From Taenia hydatigena (Eukaryota > Platyhelminthes > Cestoda > Cyclophyllidea > Taeniidae): 64,000 nt of DNA. The stretch spans positions 2,058,385 to 2,122,384 of the forward strand of contig JADWOT020000007.1 in the NCBI GenBank assembly GCA_036345935.2, in the 5' to 3' direction. A model generated the notes under the pieces. The model saw nothing but the letters and a program-made list of their open reading frames with translations. It ran no database searches and was not told the origin of the DNA. The position numbers and the translations under genes were made by a program. This document shows positions 1-11,826 of the stretch, one piece after another (the first letter of the stretch is position 1; each line of letters opens with the position of its first letter).

Positions 1-690
1 GACAGCCATATGTTATTCTGTGATGAGACTATTGCAAGTAACCCTATATTTATTGGAGTTTGAGTTAATGAACCGCCATGCGCTTTTCCTTCCAGCCATA
101 TCGCTTTTCCGAAATACTCGCCACTGAATAGGGCTAAGTAACATAAGTAATCAACCAAATTAATTTACGGCTTGAGAAGTGGTGCTGCAAGGAGGGTTGA
201 TTGAAGTCAAAAGTGGCAAGTGGATATGCTGTTACAGCAAAAATGGTGTCTATCCATAGGAGTCCTTTAGTTTATGTAATATTTGTCCTGCCTAGTACAC
301 TCAAATGTATGTGCTGATGTTGAATTTGGTAAAAAGAACATTGAATTTGCTATAACGGTAATAGCAATAGATATTTTCAGCAAGTGAATGCATGATAGGG
401 AAGTGATGAACCATAGTATGGCAGCTGCATTTGTAGTGGTTTAATGGATTAGAGGATGTGTCAAGGAATGCAAAGTGTAGAAATACTTAAGCAAATAAAG
501 CAAAAGAAAATCTGCGCAGTTGACGTCAGTTGTTAAAACAATGTCAGGAGAGAAGAGATAAGAAGGATTGAGGAGGCCGTGTGCGCGTGTGCATCAAGAG
601 AAAGGAGGGATGAAGGTAGTGGAGAAGAGTGTGATGTGAGAGGTGAGTGGTGGAGAACAAGAGAGGGTGAAGGTGTGAAGAGATGCCCTC
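1..690. other. Non-coding stretch upstream of the 5S-like sequence
   Basis: I see no supported gene here. From about 541 to 680 the plus strand is strongly purine-rich (runs of GAGAAG, GGAGGA and GAGAGG). This makes open frames on both strands that are compositional artefacts. The tract ends directly at the 5S-like sequence. Confidence 0.5.
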
Positions 691-810
691 GCCAGCGACC
701 ATACCAAGTAGAAAGTACCGGTTCTCGTCTGATCATCGAAGTTAAGTTACGTTGGGTCGGATTAGCACTTGCATGAACGACCAGCTGGGAATACTTGGTA
801 TTGCCTATCC
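691..810 (+). rRNA. 5S rRNA-like sequence, degenerate (pseudogene or 5S-derived SINE head)
   Basis: The stretch follows eukaryotic 5S rRNA along nearly its whole 120-nt length. It has the 5' start GCCAGCGACCATACCA, then GTTCTCGTCTGATCATCGAA, GAAGTTAAG in the A-box region, a TTAGCACTTGCATG segment, and CTGGGAATAC in the C-box region. 5S RNA is the small RNA of the large ribosomal subunit and is transcribed by RNA polymerase III from an internal promoter. The copy is damaged. The usual GGATGGGTGACCGCC segment reads GCATGAACGACCAGC, and the 3' end (TTGCCTATCC) does not pair with the 5' end to close the terminal helix. No T-run terminator follows directly. It is therefore more likely a pseudogene, or the head of a 5S-derived SINE, than a working gene. 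It is single in this window, so no 5S array is present here. Confidence 0.8.
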
Positions 811-3796
811 TTCGCTTTGCATCTCCTTTATCGCTCCCTATTCTCCCTTACCTACCTACTTACTGGCCTGCAATGAGCTTCAATCCATCTCACCCTACAA
901 TATTCCTGCCAGAACTCTTCGCTACATTGCATTCAAATTTTGTTCCGATGCGTGGCATCATTGGCCGCCATGCTTGGTAGACCTTGTATATCTTTTTGCA
1001 CTCGCATATGCGTCAGCCGCAATGACGAGGTGGACAGAGCGGTGGAGGATGCGTGATTGTAGATAGTAAATGGAAGGGCGAAGCGATGGCGCCTGGTGGG
1101 TGAATGGCTAGTAGGCGGGGATATGGGGTGGTGTGGTGAGCGCACCCAGTGATGCAGCAAAGAGAGAGTGTAAAAAAGGAGGTTAGGGCTTTCATCTCCT
1201 GAAGGGGTTGCAAATGCCTGCACGTCCACGCTAACACCTGACGAAAGATTAATGATTATGCATAGTGCCTGATGCCTATTTTAATCAAGTCTTGCGATTT
1301 GTATTCACTAGCCCCTACTGCCATGGTTTGCAGCAGCAATTCCTGGTACTTACCATCGGTTCTGTCCATGCTTTCTGATGTAAACTAAGAAACCGCTTTA
1401 CTGCATTCACAACTGTCTGAAGCGTAGCTTTGAAAAATGAACTCAATTTAGTCTCCCGTCAACTGCATTGATTTTAAGACAGGAGCCAATATATCCCTAT
1501 TTTACACAGGATCTAGAATTCAGGTATGACAGCATCAAAGTTTAACCAGTGCTCACACCGACATCAAAGGAGCGTATCCTAAATGTTGGCAATGAATAGC
1601 CACGTGTAAGTTCGGTGTGTTGAGCTATTTGTTTTGTCGCCTTGACATACTCCTGCCACTCACACCCTGGTAGAGTGCGAGAATGTGAATGTAAATGCAG
1701 AGATGAGGCAATTCAGCGATGTGGTTTTGCAGTGGATGAAACGGGTCCTATTGTTTAAAGCGCATTAATTCGCTAATGAATGCTCTAGCGGCTCATTAAT
1801 TGGGGTCTGCTTGCAATACTTCATTATGTTTAACTATTGTTAAATAGATGTGTGTTTCACTTGACTAATAAACAGACAACAATTTCTGAGCCCCGATTAC
1901 TTAGGCATATTACACTGTTGACATTCCGTCTTTCATAATGTTTCTATGCTTTACTTACAATGAAGCCAAGTGAGCGCACTCAAAATGCACGGAAATAAGT
2001 TAAAAGAATTACGCGACTCACCGACGTTGCAGAATTTACTCAACCTTTACAAACAAGAGAAACATTTGCTTAGGACTTAAATGGTTTGCTCAGGAGTTAA
2101 TTTGCTAACTCTTTTTAACAAAAACAGAACACATTCTCAACATGCAGAAAAAATTGCTCACTGACGGTGTGGAGGAAAGAGAGAAACGAAATCGGCCAAG
2201 AAGCAAATTTTAACGAGATTGACACTCACTTCAAAATTTTCCAAAAAGTATTTAGGGGGTTGATTGCATTACTAGTAATGTTTCCGCAATTACCCGCTGT
2301 TTGATTTGCTATGATTTCTCATTACGTCGCATGATCCTTCGATGCCTTCCACAGCGCATCCTCCAGCATTGGTCCTTACAGATCAAGAACCCACTTCAAC
2401 CTTACGCCAAAAGATTTTGCTGCAATCATAAGCAAGTGTCAGCAACGCTAGCTTTGCCAGCAAAGTATTTCCTTCCTATCTTGATGTGTGGTTGAATGAT
2501 TTACCCAATTTGTGGAGAAGAATTGCGAAGCATTTGTGCTCAATGCGTAAATATTTCTCTGAAATTCTCACACACATTTACGACTTTTACCTCCCAAAAC
2601 GCAAACCTCTTTTGATGTACAGAAGTTATTGCCTCGTAGCTCAAATTTATCGCGCCAGTGATTTGCATCATTCAGAATAATCCAGTACGGCATATATCAA
2701 TTGCTGCATTTCGCAGCACTAAAATGAGAAGTTCTTATCGCTTTATGTTAGATGTCTTAGAACATCATAAAACTAAACACGAGTCAAATCGCACATAATG
2801 TGAATTCATTGTGGGCAAATGCATTGCCAAACGCATTAGATAATAAACTTATTAGCTAAAAAATTGATGAAGGAAAAAGCCTACTATAAAACATTTTCGT
2901 ATCACTCAAGACTCAACAAAGAAAATCTTTGTTTAGGATGTGCCCATTGTAACGTGGATCTCGTTCTCTGCCACTCTCTCTAAGTGTTTGGTGTGGTAGG
3001 AACCGCAGTGCAAGCTATACCTATTTTTTTTATTCCTCAGTTAGGTGCGACATTTAACTATTGTTAGCGGTTGTAAAATACAAAAAAATTGGTAGATATA
3101 ATAACAGGACCAAAAACGCAGCCACCCTCCATAGTCAGCGCTAAAGAGTCTTTCGCCCGAGAAGGGTTTTCCTAAAATGGCTTTTAATATCAAAGCCGCT
3201 TACTCACAGCACATCGCACGACGGTGACGCGAACAACAGTTCAAGATTACATGGGCACTGATTTAACTGATTTAACAGCACGTCACATCACTATCATTGA
3301 CTGTAGGCATGGAGGAGTAGCCTCGTGGTTTAAGAACTGATAGACTGGCATAAATATGCCTCTTTCTTGTAAGCTCCACGCAAAATCGGAATTGCAGCCA
3401 CATTCCGTGTTATCGATGTTGATTCGATTGTGCCCTATGTTGCTGACGATTTCAATTTTGGTAAAGAAGCACATAGGACTGGGTGGCAAGCTACAATCCA
3501 CTATTTCATTGCTTCCGATGTTTTATGCGTAGCATTAAGCTAAAGGTATGGGCTGCTGTGTCCCACTTCTTCGCACTTGCTCAATTTCAAGCCCTTATTC
3601 GCCACGTACTGCTTACAGACCACTACACTAACACTGGTTAGCAGTGGTATTTGCTAGCGAATGGCTAGAATGCTACACGGGATGGATGTGGTAGATACGC
3701 ATCGATCGAGGCCACATTCATACCTCTGCAGCGCTCTATTCATCTCTTTGTTGCATTGCTCAATCCTTGTGTTCTATTATGGTTCGAATCCACACG
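811..3796. other. Non-coding stretch, nothing recognised
   Basis: Only short chance ORFs are present, most lacking ATG starts. No RNA gene, no simple repeat of note and no similarity to other parts of the window was seen. Confidence 0.4.
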
Positions 3797-3850
3797 TCAA
3801 AGCACAACGTTGACAGACTCCTCTCAAAGCACAACGTTGACAGACTCCTC
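3797..3850 (+). repeat. Perfect tandem duplication, 2 x 27 bp
   Basis: The 27-bp unit, beginning TCAAAGCACAACGTTGACAG and ending ACTCCTC, occurs twice head to tail without a mismatch (3797-3823 and 3824-3850). Directly before it lies GGTTCGAATCC (3781-3791), a perfect match to the B box of tRNA genes. An A-box-like GGTTAGCAGTGG lies far upstream near 3638. The spacing of about 140 nt is too long for an intact tRNA, so only a decayed tRNA-derived repeat could be involved. Confidence 0.85.
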
Positions 3851-6814
3851 TCTCTAGCAGTTCAAGGTTATTTGACATAATTCAAGGGCAAACACAGAAA
3901 AGCCATATGCCATACCACTCTTATTATGGCAGGAGTGGGTGTTGGACGATTTTACGTTCTTAGGTGATCTGGAATGGTCCCAGCATTTTGCCGGCCTTTT
4001 TCTGCGCTGTAAAGAAGGCATTGGAAGGAAAGAAACCACTTTTAGCGTACTTCGTTCCAATTTTCCCAAGGTTGCATACAGTCACACTAGAGCGGGTTGT
4101 CTACAGACTACGTGAACACTACGAGGACAAGATTAGACTGGTTGCGGTGACATACGCTTTCGTTGTCTTACTCGGGTTCGGTCGCCGAGACACAATATGA
4201 AGTGATTGTAAATGCAATAAGGGATGGCAGCAAATATATTATGAATGTGCTGCCGAGTTTTATGAGGATGCGTAAACACTATCAACGCTCACAAATTTCA
4301 AATCATGTTGTGCGTAAGGTTAAGAACACCACCATCAATTGTATTTTTCCCTGCTCAAATTACTCTATCAAGCCCAAAACACTCAATTTTAATCTTTCAC
4401 CTGAAACACAATTTCTTTCAAAGCCTTGAACAGCTTGACCTATTCAATAGCATTAGCAGCGGTTGAGCCGGTCAGCGGTCGGATCCCATATTAGCAAGCG
4501 GATGGATCTGTCCCACATGAGGTTCAGTGATGTCTGCACTTTAGATGGAGCAGCGCCTCCTCTTTGCAAACGTGCGCGACTGTAGCCTTTGTAAATATAG
4601 ACAAGATATTTCACTTTTGCGTCAATGGGAGAGCGGTTTATTTTGTGTTAAATAGTATGCGACATAAAAATTGGAATTATTTAGGACAGGAACCTGCTGA
4701 TGTTTTAACATCCCGTGCGTGTGCCGGCACGGTAGTAATCACCGTAGCGAGACTAATAACAGTTATGATGGACACAGCCGCAACTGCAATCAGTGACCTT
4801 AACCATTTCTTCAAAACCAGAAAATTGCTCAGAACTGTTCTGCTATGCTTAACTCTCTTAGTGCTTTAGTCTAACAGTCGAGCATTGCATAATTTACAGT
4901 TCTATATTGGTCATAAGTCCGATCATTGAAACTGAAATAAATGGATGATGGTAACAGCGCCATTACAACTTTTGCCCACAATACAACAGTGAGTGGCTTA
5001 GCTTGACCTACTTTGCAACATGTGACAGCGTTTAAGCTCTTCAGCTAAAATTTTACTTGCTGACATTAATACACAATCCATTCACTAACCGTCGATCAAA
5101 GGAGTAAGTCATCACGCATCTGCCCTTTAGTTTGTATTTGGGCGTCGTAATAAATTTCTGCATACTCAGCCTTAGTGCTGCACGTAACCTCCCGAATGAG
5201 TGAAATAGTGAATTTGAGACCGTCTGTAGACTCAATCAAATTATTGTTTGCATAAAGAGATATGATTTGCTGTTGGAAAGCTAGCTATGATGAAATTTTG
5301 ACGAGGATAATCTTCTTGCATCCAACTAGGTGTGCAGACAATAGGTAGAGGGGAAGATATGCAGGTACGTAGATTAAATCTCAATAAGGGCCGAAGCACC
5401 CAAATTAAGCCTCAGAATTCATTGCCAAATGGGCTAGATATATGCCACTGATACAAATTGAGTAGTAGCGAGTGCAACCATGACCTCATCTAATTCACTG
5501 CACGCCTTTACACATTGAGCTATAAGGCAAAGCTTTAGTAGCGACTATTCAAAGTAGTGAATTGGCATACTACGAATTACACTAGAATATTTCTGTGCTA
5601 ACCTACTTACTTAAGCTTTAGTTTATCCAAGTCTTCTGATTCCGTTACTAACTGGGAAGCTTTTAGGCAAACAACTTGCTGTCAGCAATCTGCCGTCAGT
5701 AGCAGCAAAATTAAAGCGTATTTTGCCGTCCTGAGGCAGAAAATGAAGTTCGCCTAAAATTATCCACATTCCTTGCGTCTATCCGCGTCGGTTTCCTAGC
5801 GTTACATCAACGGCGGTTCCTAAACAAAAGTGTGTCTAGCAGACTTTTGAGGGTGATGAAGATCGATATCAGGCTATGGTTAAGAATAGTCTACGAAAAG
5901 GCTGCTTATTTGGTGAAAAGAGCGTTTGGTTTAGACTTTGATATCCACCTGCTTTCATTCTACAAGTCGCTCGGTAATAATTTGCGGACCCACTTAAATC
6001 TATTGCATTTCCGATAGCAACATGCATTAATCCTGCAGCTGAAGCACTGTAGGCTGGTTGTCCGTCTGTAAAATCCCAGTGTAGTACACAAACTAAAGGT
6101 GTTTTTGGTTTTGCGTTGAAATTAAACATGACCTACTATTATCACACAGTCGTCACCCAACTCACTTACCGTGATTAGTTAATTCAGGATTAATGGAGTG
6201 GGAAGTGATTTCCACATTTCCTAGAAAGGATGAATACAGTCAATTTTTAGGAAAAGGTGGAATTTACAGATTCCAACATCATCGGAGACATCAAAATGAT
6301 TATAAACGCAGAGGAACATGCAAAAATAAATGATGACATTGGTCGTAGGGGTCGAAATCATCCCATCTGCCATTAAATAACATTGTCAAACCCGACAAAA
6401 GTTTGTTATCGCTATTTCTCAGTAGAAAATATGCATTCTAATGCATCCAACGACTGTTGACATCTAGTATCCGTGGGAAGCCATTAATTCTACTAGGCGT
6501 AGTCTTACCTATGCGATTTTCCTGTTGCCTTGGATTTGTGCGCCATGTGATGGAGTGGAAGGGAAGAACACTGGATATAATGATCGTCACGAACACTAGC
6601 CATCAGCGGCAGTCCAAGTATGTGCTTACCACATCGCCATACTCATGCGAATCCGACCCTAACATGTAGCTCAGATGAAGATAGTGGAATTCGGACATGC
6701 ACATTCGTAAATGAATGCGTCAAACCTGAAGTCTCTCTCTCCACGTTTAGTAGAAGAAGATCCAGTGGATTCAGAGATAATAAAGAAACAATTAAACAAT
6801 GCTAGTCGGTTGAA
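3851..6814. other. Non-coding stretch, nothing recognised
   Basis: Open frames up to about 100 codons exist, for example one ending near 4,869, but none shows a convincing domain, start context or paired splice signals. I see nothing that can be supported as a gene. Confidence 0.35.
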
Positions 6815-7665
6815 CAGTCCTATCCATCGGGGTGCAAATCCCTTATCGACAATTACTAGCGTATCGTCTCCCTTATTGAGCTTTGCATACTTTGTGGACA
6901 TAGGCATTTTTCAAATGAGACGTCTCACAAGCCGATGAAGATGAGAAACGATAGAAAGGCCGACCCGTGTGACATTCTTCCTTACGCTTAGTGCTTCAAT
7001 ATAATCTTAGGTGTTCTTTTTCCTCCTTAAATGTATTTAACTGCAAGCACTTTTTCGCTGACCTTATCCAAAATTACTAAAAAGCGTGACTTTTATCACT
7101 TTGGTGCACCATTGTGGCATGAAGTGCGACGGGGGGCTAGGAACGGGTTACCACGCGAAAACAAGGCGAAGACGAAATTGTCCTTGTAACGCTATTCATG
7201 TTGGCGTTGTCATCATTGCAGTTCATCATCGCTCCTACCACGGCACGCCGATAATAAGCAGTCCAATTGTAGATATTGCTGTGTCACTCAGATTAAGCGA
7301 AGAATAAAATAAGATATTATTTTGGGAAAATGTAAGGGTGATTGTAGGGGACACCACTACCGACGATGGTAATGCCAGCTCGGAGGTAACGGTAGTAGTA
7401 AGGGCAGCGATAGAATAACGAAAGTGGTAGCAGGAGAATACAAGTTGGGGATGCGCTGCAGGTAACAGCGAAAGAGATAGGAATAAGTACTGACCCTGAC
7501 ATGACTTCAACACACAACCTTCTGATCTGGAGTCAGACGTGCTACCATTGCGCCGCGGAGTCACACCGTCGACAAAGGTGTAGTCAACCACCTCAGCATC
7601 ATCACATAGAGTACTGTGCACACCTGTACTGGAATAAGCAACAACATCAATTACATAGATGGAAG
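6815..7665 (-). repeat. tRNA-Trp-headed dispersed repeat, copy A
   Basis: About 850 bp align with 44,360-45,195, and the inner part also aligns with 18,535-18,945. Shared landmarks on the plus strand include GATGAGAAACGATAG near 6,940, GAAGTGCGACGG near 7,121, and the block GAGGTAACGGTAGTAGTAAG near 7,380 followed by CAGCGATA. Read on the minus strand, the unit has a tRNA-Trp-like head (7,562 to 7,491) followed by a non-tRNA body, which is the layout of a tRNA-derived SINE. Copies A and C also share about 100 bp upstream of the head and several hundred bp beyond the part shared with copy B. They may therefore be a longer composite repeat. Long open frames here (to 177 codons on the minus strand) run straight through the tRNA-like part and are not genes. 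Confidence 0.8.
7491..7562 (-). tRNA. tRNA-Trp(CCA)-like sequence, head of repeat copy A
   Basis: The minus strand reads GACTCCGCGGCGCAATGGTA, then a 72-nt cloverleaf matching eukaryotic tRNA-Trp. The anticodon arm is perfect: stem TCTGA/TCAGA around loop CTCCAGA, anticodon CCA. The acceptor stem pairs at six of seven positions. The T loop is altered: TTGAAGTCA stands where TTCGAATCA is expected, so the B box is weakened. It sits inside a dispersed repeat present three times in this window. It is most likely a retroposon head and not a functional tRNA gene. Confidence 0.85.
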
Positions 7666-10600
7666 CACACATCGGTCCATTGGACACGCTACCAAAGGTG
7701 TTGACGGGATGTGGAGGTGTGAGGAGACTTCTGCGTGGTAGCAGGCGTCGGTACTTCGGCAGCAGCATGTCCTAGTGCTGCACTCGTGGGTTGAATCTGA
7801 TTTCTGACTGGCGAATATCTTTACTAATCTCTTTTTCCCATTTCTCTCATTCTTTTTTCACTCCTTCTTCAACATAGCTCTTGCGATTTCTCTTATCATG
7901 ACTCCACTACTGCTCGTTCAAAACCATTTAAATTGAGTTATCAATTGGGCAACATATGGGTCTTCCAATCGTAATATCTAAATCCTAGCGTAAGATAGCA
8001 TTCTAGCCTTGACAATTTTACGCTTACTAAAATCACCATGTAAGTCACGCTATTTTCTTACACACCAAGGCAAAACCGCGTAGAGGAATTCTGGCGCTCA
8101 ATTATTAGTGACCAGCCTACTTCTCGCCAGCACTCTTCCTACGTCTCTGTCCTTATTTTATTTATGACGCACAAAATTGACCAACATCTGCTTCTCAGCC
8201 CAGCCCAGCTCCTGAAATCCTTGTATGTCTAAGGCTTAAAACTTGTAAAGAGGCACTTCTGTGAGTCAGAGTAGGCCTCAACTAAGATTGTGAATGGTGC
8301 TAATGCAAAGTTACGCATCCTTTTAACAGCCTAAAAGCGTCCTTAAATAAAGAGACAAAGAGCTTCCTTGCCCTCGACCACTAATTTTGACGAATAAGTT
8401 GAAGATAATCACAGTTACCGGCTTACCACAGCAAAACAGCAAGTAAAAAACGGTTCGTGCACCCAATTTCTACTCTCTCCATGCTTGCGTGGAGTCGCCA
8501 TATAAAGTTGAAGGTTTTAGAGCAGGAAGGTGGAAAAGGGAAGGGGAGGGATTTACTCACAGTTAAGATGGTGGGTATTTTACTGATTCTCCTTCACCAT
8601 GGATGGCATCAGAGGCTTCATTTGTTCAAATGTAAATTCGATGCACGATGATGCAAGGCTGCGATTAAAGCTTTGACACCACATGTCTTCTAATTTTTGC
8701 CAGTTAGGACAACTAGGCCTTCTCCAGTATCGTGGGGAAATACTTTACCTTTGCAAAAAAGGGCCTTCTCTTTACCACAAGGGAGTATTAGCTGCCTAAA
8801 ATGCATTCCAGGAAACAGCACAGAATCTACTTCGGCGGTTTTAAAGACGACACCCTTCCATCACCCAGCCTTACCTGTTCATTAGACTCCCCATAAGAGC
8901 ACAACTCGTTACCAAACACAGGCTCGGAATCAGATTACTGACAAGTGTTAGTGGCATAATCTGATCAGCAAAGTAGGACTTCTCTATCGTCAGATAGGCT
9001 CATGTATTCTACAAAATCTTCCTTCGATAAGTAGCGGCCAATATTTGACGCCTAGTGCATCCATTACCATTTTTTTGTTTTTGGTTGGAATATTGCACAA
9101 GTTATTTGGACGGTATCTCTTCCTTCATTCGTAATTTCGAGAGCATAAGACCTAACTGCGGCTTTGCAACCGAGGCTGCTGCTGTGCACCATTGCAAAGT
9201 AACGCAAAAACACGGCGGCAAATGTCCACATCCTATCCGTTCTCGTTGTTGTTCTGTTTTGTCAGGTTGTCTCCATTTTCAATTTATTGGCACCTAGGCT
9301 TGTCGTTCATGTGCGGTAAAATTACAGGCCGCATTATCAGGACTCTGATAGCGCTAATTTCCAAATTCTGATGTTCCATTTTTACGCCCAAAGTTCTTTG
9401 ATTAGTATGCCATCACATTGGCTAAAGCCTACAATATCATCAACCATTTAGTCTCCTGGCTTCCGTGCATCTCTTCAGTAGGTTCATTTCAAAACACCAA
9501 AAAATGAAGATTTTTGACAAATTTTAACGAAACGTTGAGGTACCTCGATGAGGGGAGAAGTTTTTACTAATCACCTCGCCACCGTATATGCGATGGGAGA
9601 GGTTCATATAAACGTGCACACAATTAAGCGAATTCCTAGGGCAAAATAAGCCTGCCGAGTGGAATTTGCGAATGCGTGGCCAACAAAATGGTTGATGATT
9701 TGACTCCTAGTCGCATTAGCGTTATTCTAGAATTAAATTGACAAGATCTTAGACTTTGCATCTGTGACATCATCCACGTAGTGCGACTGCATCTGATCGG
9801 CTCCTATGACTACTTTACTACTCGGTTTGTGACTTTACTGTAGCGGAGAGGTAGCGCTATAAGTAGAACTTGTTTACGGCATCCTTGATGAGCAGGATGT
9901 AAATGTAGCGCGATGTATTCTAAAGCCGAGACTATATGCCATCAAATTTGATATGAAGATACGGTCGAAACATCAAACAGGAATTTGCTTCGGGATTGAG
10001 TGCACATACGGAATCAAGGGTCAGAGGAGCACATTCAGACCCTACTCTGCTAGAACGAGCCATTGAGGATCACGTTTGCTGAGGCTGAATAGTGGATCAC
10101 CCCAAAAGGTCTTCGTTTAGATATGCATTGACTAGTACTGACTTCTTTAATCGCACAACACTTTGCGATACTTTTAGAAGAAAAGGAAGAAAGATTACGA
10201 ATATCAGGTGTTACCACTAGTTGTAGACATGCCACATTGGTATATGTCAGTAGAATGTAAGAAAATGGGCTGGAACAGTGTTGCAAAGAAGACATGATAG
10301 GACAAATTTTAAGAGACCGATTGACGACGAGAGGAATTTTCTTTGGCTTTAACAAAGTATAGAGGTGAAATTGGGCACTAAAGAGATGAGTTAAGACAGT
10401 TCCATTGTCCATTCGCTAATAGTGTAGAAATCCTCTATTTGCTGCATCAGTGAGAATGTTTGCGACCCCCCTTTGTAAAATAAAATAAATAAGTCGAGCC
10501 ACCTAGTGGTAGTTTTGCGAGTGTTAACAGATAACACGTCACGGGACATTGCTGATCCAATTAATATTGCGACGTGGTGACAGTGGCAGCTCTTACATTT

Positions 10601-11780
10601 CGTCACTCCCATACAAAGCAGACGGCATTTGGTTGATTATTTCTAGTCCCTATTGTTTCTAAGGCTGCTCTACTTACAAGTACTCAGCAGTCGCACGGCA
10701 GAAAAATATGACGAGACTTGAGTTCGAAATCTCCTCCATTCGCAGGTTTTACTCTGAGCATCGTTTGCAACAGTTTGGTATGCAGGTCGATGAAACGACA
10801 CAACCCTTTGCTAGAAGATCTGAATTTCCGAAAGGCAGCGACCTACGTATTTAAGCCAAAGAGGTTGTTCAGGGAGCAGGGTGTTCCTTTGTTTATGATC
10901 TAAAATTAAGGTTTGCATTCGAAGACAAAAACAACTTATAACACCGCGATACAACAAAGTTCGTTGACAAGAAATACACATCTTGCTTGTTTCATGGGCC
11001 TATGCTAAATTCTGCACTAAGGTGGACGTTTTGGATCAAGTCTGTGCATGTACACGCATTCTGTAAAAATTTGAGAAGGTTCCCATGTGATAAAATTATT
11101 TGGCCATTCAAAAGAGCTTACTAAGCATGCTCAGGCAGTGCATTTCGACGACCACCCATGGGTGCATCTGAGACAAGCGAATTGATGAAACACATCCAAG
11201 GCCTCAATTTTACCAATTCTCCTTACATACTTCCCTACGCCCTCTGCGATTGTAGAAAAGCGAACGGTGGTAGAAATGCATCCCTCCATGTTAAAAGTCA
11301 CGTGGAATGTTTTACCAGGAGCGTTATGTGATTAAGTCTGCCAAAAATTGCACATCCTTCTTGTACGCGCCCACAATAAATGCTTCATAATGGGATTGCT
11401 AACTGCTGATGATTGCGTAAAATGGACGGAATTGCCAAGAAGACAAAATTTAAAAGCGCAGTTGAAAAATCTTGGTGAAAGACAAGCACTATTAATCCGA
11501 TGTTTAGCAAAACCCTTGACCCCTCCCGCTCAATGACCACCGAGGAGGGATATGCCACTAAACTATTCAATCATTCCATCATAAATCAAAATGTGCTTGT
11601 GACCAGGTCGCGCGGATCGAGTTATCCAAATATGTTGTCAAGTTGGCACAAATATGACTAAGCGGCTACTGCTGAAGCCTAGGCTGATTACTAGGCGCTG
11701 TTCACCCGTTCTCATTTTCGCTCACTAAGCCTGTGAATTAATAGGAGAAAGCTTGATATGGGTTTCCTATATGAAATTAA
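7666..11780. other. Non-coding stretch, nothing recognised
   Basis: The longest open frame is 120 codons on the minus strand (10,412 to 10,050). It has no recognisable domain or paired splice signals, and I treat it as chance. No RNA gene was seen. Confidence 0.35.
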
Positions 11781-11826
11781 AACTCGTTTATTTAGGATGG
11801 CTTCTGCTGCCATACTTAAACGAGTT
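11781..11826. other. Hairpin-forming inverted repeat
   Basis: AACTCGTTTA (11,781-11,790) is the exact reverse complement of TAAACGAGTT (11,817-11,826). Inside it, ATGGC pairs with GCCAT around a 7-nt loop, TTCTGCT. The result is a 46-nt hairpin with an asymmetric internal loop. No T-run follows, and no gene lies close by that would give it a role. Confidence 0.6.

Noticed and set aside
579..776. Charged ORF in the purine-rich tract
   Set aside because: Its composition explains the open frame, and it runs into the 5S-like sequence.
7235..7768. 177-codon minus-strand ORF
   Set aside because: It runs through the tRNA-Trp-like head and body of repeat copy A, has no ATG in context, and its equivalents in copies B and C are broken differently. 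It is a by-product of the repeat.
10050..10612. Adjacent minus-strand frames of 120 and 73 codons
   Set aside because: They have no recognisable motif, no paired splice phase and no second copy for comparison.
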